Shown here piece after piece: positions 58,259 to 64,000 of a stretch of 64,000 bases of DNA. The stretch is from Tsukamurella conjunctivitidis (GTDB lineage Bacteria > Actinomycetota > Actinomycetes > Mycobacteriales > Mycobacteriaceae). The DNA lies in the NCBI RefSeq assembly GCF_007858475.1, contig NZ_VIGX01000003.1:186001-250000 (forward strand). The letters are read 5' to 3'. The first letter of the stretch is position 1, and every line of letters begins with the position of its first letter. The notes below the pieces were generated by a model that saw only the letters and a list, made by a program, of their open reading frames with translations, did no database searches and was not told the DNA's origin. The position numbers and the translations under genes were made by a program.

Positions 58259-58264
58259 TAGCGT
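58259..58264 (+). promoter_or_regulatory. -10 box of second FKBP lipoprotein gene
   Basis: TAGCGT, 7 nt before GTG 58272. It argues for GTG 58272 rather than GTG 58263, which the box itself overlaps. Confidence 0.45.
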
Positions 58265-58271
58265 GCCGGGC

Positions 58272-58847
58272 GTGGACGCACCGCTCGCACGCCTCACCGC
58301 CGCCGCGGCGACCGCGTGCGTCCTGACGGTCGCCGGCTGCGGCGCGGGGACCGAGCAATCGGCCGCGAGCAGCCCGACGACCGGGGCGATCGACGGCTGC
58401 CCCGCGGCCGCCCCGGCGGCGGACGCCAGGGCGATCACGCTGGACGGCGTCACGGGCCGCGCGCTGGTCGTTCCGCCGACCGCGGCCGCCGCGCCACGGA
58501 TCACCGTCGAGACGCCCTACCGGGTGGACCGGTCTCGGACCGTCGTCGCCGAGGCCGGCTCCGGCGCGCCGCTCACGGAGAAGTCGGTGGTCACCGTCTG
58601 CTATCAGAGCGTGAACGGCCGGACCGGCACGGTCTTCGACGACGCCTTCTCGCGGGCGACGTCCGCCGAGATCGCCCTGCCCGATGTGGTCCCGGGCTTC
58701 CGATCGGCACTCGTCGGGCAACGATCCGGGACCACCGTTGTCACTGCGGTCACCGCTGCCGACGGCTACCCCAAGGGCGAGCCGCGCGCGGGTGTCGCCC
58801 CGGGCGACACGCTCATCTTCGCGATCCGCGTCCTGGCCGCGAACTGA
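58272..58847 (+). CDS. FKBP-type peptidyl-prolyl isomerase lipoprotein, second copy
   Basis: A 191-residue exported protein with lipobox VAGC (Cys at residue 23), an Ala/Thr-rich stretch and an FKBP fold (SVVTVCYQSVNGRTGTVFDDAFSR...LPDVVPGFRSALVGQRSGTTVVTAV...VAPGDTLIFAIRVLAAN). It is clearly related to the product of 51086-51634, sharing the VNGRTG loop and the GDTLIFAI end, but is divergent over the N-terminal half. It is transcribed away from glnA2 and converges on caeA, with adjacent stops. Confidence 0.9.
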   Translation: MDAPLARLTAAAATACVLTVAGCGAGTEQSAASSPTTGAIDGCPAAAPAADARAITLDGVTGRALVVPPTAAAAPRITVETPYRVDRSRTVVAEAGSGAPLTEKSVVTVCYQSVNGRTGTVFDDAFSRATSAEIALPDVVPGFRSALVGQRSGTTVVTAVTAADGYPKGEPRAGVAPGDTLIFAIRVLAAN

Positions 58848-60455
58848 TCAGGCCGTGCAGCGCAGGTCCGCCGCCGGCACCGTGAGGTCGCGCAGGTAGG
58901 CGGTGACGGCGTCGTCGACGCACGCATTGCCCTCCAGCGAGATCGTGTGCTGGCTGCCCTCGAAGCTGATGAGCGAGGCGCCGAGTTGCTTCGCCAGGTC
59001 GACCCCGTTCTGATACGGCGTCGCGGGGTCGTGCGTGGTCGAGACGACGACCAGCTTCGGGGCGCCGACGGCGTTCACCTCGTGCGGTTTGAGCGTCGGT
59101 GCGGCGGCCCAGAAGGCGCACGTGCCCTTCGCTCCACGCCCGGTGCCGCGGCCGTCGTCGAGGAAGGGTGCCGCCTTCCGGATCTCGGTGTCGAGCCGGG
59201 CGAGGTCGGCGGGGTCGGTGACGGCCGGGCCGTCGACGCAGTTGATCGCGGTGTTCGCATCCATCATCGGCGAGTACCGCCCGAGCTCGTCGCGGTTGAG
59301 GTAGAGGTCGGCGATCCGCTGCAGCAGCGAGCCGTCGCCCTTCTGCAGACCGGTCAGTCCCCGGCGCAGCGGCTCCCAGAGCTGCTGCGCGTACATCGCC
59401 TGGATCGTGGCGGTGGTGGCGTCGTTGTAGCTCAGCTGCCGCCCTCCCTCGCCGCGGACCGTCCTGTCGATGAGCGGGCGCACCAGCTGCTGATACCGCG
59501 CCGTCGCTTGCGCCGGATCGGTCCCCACCGGGCACGTGGTGTACTTCGCGCAGTCCTTCGCCCAGTCGTCGAAGACCGTCTGGAACCCGGCCATCTGCTG
59601 CACGTTCGAGGTGATCTGGTCCAGGGCGGGATCCACGGCACCGTCGAGCACCATGGCCCGGACCCGATCCGGGAACGTCTCGGCGTAGATCGCGCCGATG
59701 AAGGTGCCGTAGCTGTAGCCGAGGTAGGTGAGCTTCGCGTCGCCGAGCACGGCGCGCAGGACGTCCAGGTCGCGCACCGTGTCGGCGGTGCCGACGTTGG
59801 CGAGGAAGGTCTTGCCCATCTTCTGGGCGCACAGCTCCGCCTGGGACTTGTTGAACGCCTCCTGCTTCGCGATGCCCGCGGGTGAGTTGTCGAACGCCAG
59901 GGTGGAGAGGCGGTTCTCGTCGCGCTGCTTGTCGCTGAAGCACTTCACCGGGGGCGAGCTCGCGCCCACGCCGCGCGGATCCCAGCCGACCAGGTCGAAG
60001 CTGCTCGCGATCTCGAACTTGCCGGCCTCCATCGACTTGCCCGCGACCTGCTGCACGCCGGAGCCGCCGGGTCCGCCGGGGTTCATCAGGAGGGAGCCCC
60101 GGCGCTGCCCCGTGGCCTTGACCCGCGCGACGGCGAGCTTCGTCTCGCCCGCCGCCGGGTCGTCGTAGTCGATCGGCACCGTGAGGCGTCCGCACTCGAG
60201 CTTCGTCTTGTCGTACTCGGTGATGTCGTCGGCCTTCGCCATCGCTGCGCACGAGCCCCAGGTGATCTGCTGCCCGTAGTACTTCTGCAGCGGCGCGGGA
60301 ACACCCGCCACCGACGTCGGGGCGGCCGTACCGGTGCTGGGCGCGACCGATCCGCCCGCCGGTTCCGCGGTCCCCCCGATCTGGACCGAACATCCCGCGA
60401 GTACGGCCGCGGAGAGGACCGCGAGCGCGGTCAGGACGGGCTTGCCTGCCTTCAT
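58848..60455 (-). CDS. caeA: lipoprotein alpha/beta-hydrolase protease, CaeA/Hip1-like
   Basis: A 535-residue cell-envelope serine hydrolase of the TAP-like family (Rv2224c, also called Hip1). Signal peptide with lipobox LAGC, then PLQKYYGQQITWGSCA. The catalytic Ser248 is in YLGYSYGTFIGA, the Asp is probably in STTHDPATPYQNGVDLA and the His in FEGSQHTISL. MNPGGPGGSG is the oxyanion region. In M. tuberculosis the enzyme cuts GroEL2 and alters immune recognition. ATG 60455 has CAGGAT 7 nt upstream. It is divergent from nadE. Confidence 0.93.
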   Translation of the reverse strand: MKAGKPVLTALAVLSAAVLAGCSVQIGGTAEPAGGSVAPSTGTAAPTSVAGVPAPLQKYYGQQITWGSCAAMAKADDITEYDKTKLECGRLTVPIDYDDPAAGETKLAVARVKATGQRRGSLLMNPGGPGGSGVQQVAGKSMEAGKFEIASSFDLVGWDPRGVGASSPPVKCFSDKQRDENRLSTLAFDNSPAGIAKQEAFNKSQAELCAQKMGKTFLANVGTADTVRDLDVLRAVLGDAKLTYLGYSYGTFIGAIYAETFPDRVRAMVLDGAVDPALDQITSNVQQMAGFQTVFDDWAKDCAKYTTCPVGTDPAQATARYQQLVRPLIDRTVRGEGGRQLSYNDATTATIQAMYAQQLWEPLRRGLTGLQKGDGSLLQRIADLYLNRDELGRYSPMMDANTAINCVDGPAVTDPADLARLDTEIRKAAPFLDDGRGTGRGAKGTCAFWAAAPTLKPHEVNAVGAPKLVVVSTTHDPATPYQNGVDLAKQLGASLISFEGSQHTISLEGNACVDDAVTAYLRDLTVPAADLRCTA

Positions 60456-60497
60456 CCTTCCGATCCTGCCACGCGGCGGTCCCGGTTCCCGGGACGC

Positions 60498-60503
60498 TAG
60501 GGT
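60498..60503 (+). promoter_or_regulatory. -10 box of leaderless nadE
   Basis: TAGGGT, 6 nt before ATG 60510, in the 54-nt gap shared with caeA. Confidence 0.5.
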
Positions 60504-60509
60504 TGAACC

Positions 60510-62243
60510 ATGACGCCCCTTCGTGTCGCGGCGTGCCAGATCAACCCCGTCGTGGGTGACCTGGACGCGAATGTCGCTCGGATCACCGCCGCAGCCCGGG
60601 ACGCCGCGCAGCGCGGCGCGCAGGTCGCCGTCTTCGGCGAGATGGCCCTCACGGGCTACCCCGTGGAGGATCTGCTGCTGCGCCGGTCCTTCGCCGTGGA
60701 CTCCCGCGAGGCCGTGCACGAGCTGGCCCGCTCCCTCGATGCGGCAGGGTGCGGCGATCTGATCGTGGTGGTCGGCTTCCTCGACCGCGACCCGGACGCC
60801 CCGGAGACCAGCACCAATCCCACCGGCGGCGCCCGCAACGCCGCGGGCGTGCTGCACGGGGGCGAGCTCGTCGCGCGGTACGACAAGCACTTCCTCCCCA
60901 ACTACGGGGTCTTCGACGAGAAGCGCTGGTTCACGCCGGGCGACCGGCTTGTGATCCTGGACGTCGACGGGGTCCGGCTCGGCCTGGCGATCTGCGAGGA
61001 CGTGTGGTGGCCCGACGGCCCCGTGGCCGGCCTGGCCGAGTTGGGCGTCGACGCGATCCTGTGCCTCAACGCCAGTCCCTTCGAGGTGGGCAAGCCCGCG
61101 CTGCGCCGCGAGGTGGTGGCCGCCCGCGTCGCCGAGGGCGGCGCGCCGGTGATCTACGTCAACCTGGTCGGCGGGCAGGACGAGCTCGTCTTCGACGGTG
61201 ACACGTTCACCGCCCGGTCCGACACGGACTGGGCCCCGGGGCCGCAGTTCGTCGAGGCCACCGTCTTCACCGACATCACGGCGTCGGGCCGCCGGCGCGC
61301 GGCGGCGGTGGACGGCTGGGCGGTCACGTCGGTGGAGCTTCCGGCCCGGCCCTCGTCCCCGGTGCAGGCCGAGGCGGCGACCGTCGCCGACCTCGACCAC
61401 CTGGGACAGATCTGGGCGGCGCTGGTCACCGGCACGCGGGACTACGTGCACAAGGTGGGTGGGCGCACCGTCGGCCTCGGGATGTCCGGCGGCATCGACT
61501 CCGCCCTGGTCGCGGTGATCGCCGCCGACGCGGTGGGCCCCGACAACGTCTACGGCGTGGGCATGCCCTCGAAGTACAGCTCCGACCACTCGAAGGACGA
61601 CGCTGCGGACCAGGCGCAGCGCATGGGCATCCACTTCCGGTTCGAGCCGATCGAGCACATGGTGGAGTCCTTCGTCGGCCAGTTGCACCTGACCGGTCTC
61701 GCCGAGGAGAACATCCAGGCCCGCTGCCGCGGCATGACACTGATGTCCCTGTCCAACCTGGACGGCCACCTCGTGCTCGCGACGGGCAACAAGAGCGAAC
61801 TGGCCGTGGGCTATTCGACGATCTACGGCGACGCCGTGGGCGCCTACGCCCCCATCCGCGACGTGGAGAAGACGCTCGTCTGGGAGCTGGCGCGGTGGCG
61901 CAACCAACGCGCCGTCGAGCGCGGCGAGACGCCGCCCATCCCGGAGAACTCCATCACCAAGGAGCCGTCGGCCGAGCTGCGGCCCGGGCAGAAGGACAGT
62001 GATTCGCTGCCCGACTACGACGTGCTCGACGACATCCTGCGCCGCTACGTGGAGCAGGACCAGGGCGTCGCGGAGATCGCCGAGGCCGGCTACGACCCGG
62101 AGCTCATCCGGAAGGTCGCCCGCCTCGTGGACCGCGCCGAGTACAAGCGCCGCCAGTACCCGTTGGGCCCGAAGATCACGCCCAAGGCCTTCGGCCGCGA
62201 CCGGAGGATGCCGATCACGAACCGCTGGCACGACCCGGCCTGA
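60510..62243 (+). CDS. nadE: glutamine-dependent NAD+ synthetase
   Basis: A 577-residue two-domain amidotransferase that converts nicotinate adenine dinucleotide to NAD+. The nitrilase-like glutaminase carries the triad Glu44 (VFGEMALTGYP), Lys (DKHFLPNYGVFDEKR) and Cys (GLAICEDVWW). The synthetase domain begins with the PP-loop GLGMSGGIDSALVAVIAADA and ends in KITPKAFGRDRRMPITNRW. It is shorter than the about 680-residue mycobacterial NadE and resembles the compact bacterial type. It takes the place where caeA and panB are direct neighbours in M. tuberculosis. Confidence 0.94.
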   Translation: MTPLRVAACQINPVVGDLDANVARITAAARDAAQRGAQVAVFGEMALTGYPVEDLLLRRSFAVDSREAVHELARSLDAAGCGDLIVVVGFLDRDPDAPETSTNPTGGARNAAGVLHGGELVARYDKHFLPNYGVFDEKRWFTPGDRLVILDVDGVRLGLAICEDVWWPDGPVAGLAELGVDAILCLNASPFEVGKPALRREVVAARVAEGGAPVIYVNLVGGQDELVFDGDTFTARSDTDWAPGPQFVEATVFTDITASGRRRAAAVDGWAVTSVELPARPSSPVQAEAATVADLDHLGQIWAALVTGTRDYVHKVGGRTVGLGMSGGIDSALVAVIAADAVGPDNVYGVGMPSKYSSDHSKDDAADQAQRMGIHFRFEPIEHMVESFVGQLHLTGLAEENIQARCRGMTLMSLSNLDGHLVLATGNKSELAVGYSTIYGDAVGAYAPIRDVEKTLVWELARWRNQRAVERGETPPIPENSITKEPSAELRPGQKDSDSLPDYDVLDDILRRYVEQDQGVAEIAEAGYDPELIRKVARLVDRAEYKRRQYPLGPKITPKAFGRDRRMPITNRWHDPA

Positions 62244-62321
62244 CGCCGGGAGGGATCGATCCCGCCACGACTGCCCGGACCGGAGAGACCGGCTGGGACG
62301 GAAGGAAATGGAGCGACGAGG

Positions 62322-63179
62322 ATGAGCGAAACGCCCGTCTACGGAAGCGGATCCGAACCGGGTCCTGCGGCGCAGCAGGCGCCGCGCAAGAAGGTGCGCA
62401 TCCACCATCTGGCCGAGCTCAAGGAGCGCGGCGAGAAGTGGGCCATGCTCACCAGCTACGACTACATGACCGCGTCGATCTTCGACGAGGCCGGCGTCAC
62501 CGCCCTGCTGATCGGCGACAGCGCAGCGAACACCGTGTACGGGTTCGACTCCACGCTGCCGATGGAGCTCGACGTGATGGCCGCGATGGTGGCCGCGGTG
62601 CGCCGCGGCACGAAGTACGCCCTGGTGGTGGCCGACATGCCCTTCGCCAGCTACGAGGAGTCCCCCGAGCAGGCCTACCGCAGCGCCGCGACCCTGATGA
62701 AGGCCGGTGCCGAGGCGGTCAAGCTCGAGGGCGGCGCGCACATGGCGCCCACCATCGAGTTCCTGCAGCGCCGCGGCATCCCGGTGATGGCGCACATCGG
62801 ATTCACCCCGCAGTCGGTGAACTCGCTGGGCGGCAACCGGGTCCAGGGCCGGGGCGACGAGGCCGCCGACAAGATCCGGCTGGACGCGAAGGCCGTCGAC
62901 GCGGCCGGTGCCTTCTCGGTGGTGCTGGAGATGGTTCCGTCCGATGTGGCCGCCCAGGTGACGAAGGAGATCTCGATCCCCACGATCGGGATCGGCGCCG
63001 GCAAGGAGTGCGACGGCCAGGTGCTGGTGTGGCAGGACTTCTCCGGCCTCAACCGCGGCCGGACGGCGCGCTTCGTCAAGAAGTACGCGAACATCGGCGA
63101 CGAGCTGCTGCGCGGCGCCCAGGAGTACGTGGCGGAGGTCGCCTCCGGCGAGTTCCCCGGACCGGAGCACGGGTTCTGA
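62322..63179 (+). CDS. panB: 3-methyl-2-oxobutanoate hydroxymethyltransferase
   Basis: A 285-residue TIM-barrel enzyme of pantothenate synthesis that adds a hydroxymethyl group from methylene-tetrahydrofolate to ketoisovalerate. Motifs: [77 protein letters not shown]-type and the catalytic Glu in [10 protein letters not shown]. An N-terminal extension of about 25 residues ([19 protein letters not shown]) is usual in relatives. Stop overlaps the next start by one base. Confidence 0.96.
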   Translation: MSETPVYGSGSEPGPAAQQAPRKKVRIHHLAELKERGEKWAMLTSYDYMTASIFDEAGVTALLIGDSAANTVYGFDSTLPMELDVMAAMVAAVRRGTKYALVVADMPFASYEESPEQAYRSAATLMKAGAEAVKLEGGAHMAPTIEFLQRRGIPVMAHIGFTPQSVNSLGGNRVQGRGDEAADKIRLDAKAVDAAGAFSVVLEMVPSDVAAQVTKEISIPTIGIGAGKECDGQVLVWQDFSGLNRGRTARFVKKYANIGDELLRGAQEYVAEVASGEFPGPEHGF

Positions 63180-64000
63180 TGCGAGAGTTCTACCCCGAGA
63201 TCGAGGCCTACAGCACCGAGCTGCTGGACGTCGGCGACGGACAGCTGCTGTACGTCGAGCAGAGCGGCAACCCCGAAGGCAAGCCCGTGGTCTTCATCCA
63301 CGGCGGCCCCGGCGGCGGCACCTCCCCCGACTGCCGGCGGTTCTTCGACCCGGCGGCGTACCGCATCGTCGTCTTCGACCAGCGCGGTTGCGGGCAGTCG
63401 AAGCCGCACATCGCCGATCCCTCGTCGGGCGAGGGGGATTCGCTCGCCGACCGGCTGGCGGTGAACACCACCGCGCACCTGATCGCCGACATCGAGCGGA
63501 TCCGCGAGCACCTCGGGATCGACCGGTGGCAGGTCTTCGGCGGCTCGTGGGGCTCCACGCTGGGTCTGGCGTACGCGCAGACGCATCCGGATCGCGTGAC
63601 GGAGCTGGTGCTGCGCGGCATCTTCCTGCTGCGGCGCAGTGAGCTGGACTGGTACTACAACGCGGGCGCCTCGCACGTCTACCCGGACAACTGGGAGGGC
63701 TATCTGGCCCCGCTCGACGAGGCGGACCGGGCACCGTCGGCCGACAAGATCGCGGCGTACCACCGCCTCCTGCACTCGGACGACGAGGCGGTGGCGCTCC
63801 GCGCCGCGAAGGCCTGGTCGATGTGGGAGCGCAGCACCAGCCACCTCATCAACACGCCGGAGAGCTCGGCCGACGCGGACGACCCGCGGTTCGCGATCCC
63901 CTTCGCGCAGATCGAGAACCACTACTTCGTCAACGGCGGCTTCCTCGACGAGGGGCAGCTCCTGCGCGACATCGATCGCATCGCGGACATTCCCGGCGTG
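63179..64000 (+). CDS. pip: proline iminopeptidase, 3' end beyond window
   Basis: The first 274 codons of an alpha/beta-hydrolase of family S33 that removes N-terminal proline. Motifs: FIHGGPGGGTSPDCRRFFDP (oxyanion loop), VVFDQRGCGQS, and the nucleophile elbow VFGGSWGSTLGLAYAQ. The cap domain (SELDWYYNAGASHVYPDNWEGYLAPL) fits the family. ATG 63179 overlaps the panB stop (TGATG), so the genes are coupled. The catalytic Asp and His lie beyond the window end. Confidence 0.92.
   Translation, partial: MREFYPEIEAYSTELLDVGDGQLLYVEQSGNPEGKPVVFIHGGPGGGTSPDCRRFFDPAAYRIVVFDQRGCGQSKPHIADPSSGEGDSLADRLAVNTTAHLIADIERIREHLGIDRWQVFGGSWGSTLGLAYAQTHPDRVTELVLRGIFLLRRSELDWYYNAGASHVYPDNWEGYLAPLDEADRAPSADKIAAYHRLLHSDDEAVALRAAKAWSMWERSTSHLINTPESSADADDPRFAIPFAQIENHYFVNGGFLDEGQLLRDIDRIADIPGV

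Noticed and set aside
58848-63170. Open frame of 1440 codons on the minus strand through nadE and panB
   Set aside because: Only the last 535 codons encode a protein (CaeA). The rest is antisense to two clear genes and consists of Arg/Gly/Asp-rich sequence typical of GC-rich shadow frames.

Overview
The window is a single continuous stretch of very GC-rich chromosome from a mycolic-acid actinobacterium (Mycobacteriales/Corynebacteriales). The gene order fadD15 - pimB - NlpC/P60 - nuclease - trpD - ctaE-qcrCAB - ctaF/ctaC - asnB - adoK - DUF3043 - cobT/cobS - ilvE - gcvT - pepA - dlaT - lipB - lipA - glnA1 - glnE - glnA2 - caeA - panB follows the Mycobacterium tuberculosis Rv2187-Rv2225 backbone as I know it. 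The different insertions and the absence of several mycobacterial genes (mmpS3, ephD, the adenylyl cyclase) suggest a related genus; Tsukamurella is my guess, but the window alone cannot prove it. I saw no tRNA, rRNA, CRISPR array, insertion sequence or prophage.

Layout. 1-5.5 kb: acyl-CoA ligase, the PIM mannosyltransferase PimB, and two NlpC/P60 wall hydrolases, the outer one preceded by a c-di-AMP riboswitch. 5.2-7.4 kb: a small four-cysteine protein diverges from a DEDD exonuclease/GIY-YIG nuclease; both promoters match the DNA-damage (RecA-independent, PafBC) promoter. 7.4-11.6 kb: Lrp-like sensor, CitE-like lyase, YbaK deacylase, trpD. 11.7-18.8 kb: the bc1-aa3 respiratory genes (ctaE-qcrCAB and, on the other strand, ctaC-ctaF). 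18.9-27 kb: asnB, adenosine kinase, Fe-S carrier, DUF3043, a CobU-CobT fusion and CobS. 27-36.3 kb: accessory metabolism (latex-clearing-like oxygenase, ilvE, gcvT, NCS2 permease, sugar-lactone oxidase, and a fused AraC regulator/PLP aldolase). 36.3-48.8 kb: aminopeptidase, the E2 acyltransferase DlaT and its lipoylation genes lipB and lipA, with an HxlR/MMPL/MFS export island between the last two. 48.9-58.2 kb: nitrogen assimilation (glnA1, glnE, glnA2) split by an insertion of five or six small genes. 58.2-64 kb: FKBP lipoprotein, the protease CaeA/Hip1, NAD synthetase, panB and a partial proline iminopeptidase.

Shared logic. Respiration (qcr/cta), lipoylation (dlaT, lipB, lipA, gcvT) and nitrogen assimilation (glnA1/glnE/glnA2, asnB, ilvE) form three functional groups. 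A striking general property is that about two dozen genes carry a TANNNT-type -10 box ending 6-8 nt before the ATG/GTG, so they are probably transcribed as leaderless mRNAs; this also fixes many start codons. Strong GC-rich hairpins mark the main transcription ends. The most interesting regulatory region is 5519-5594, the bidirectional DNA-damage promoter.
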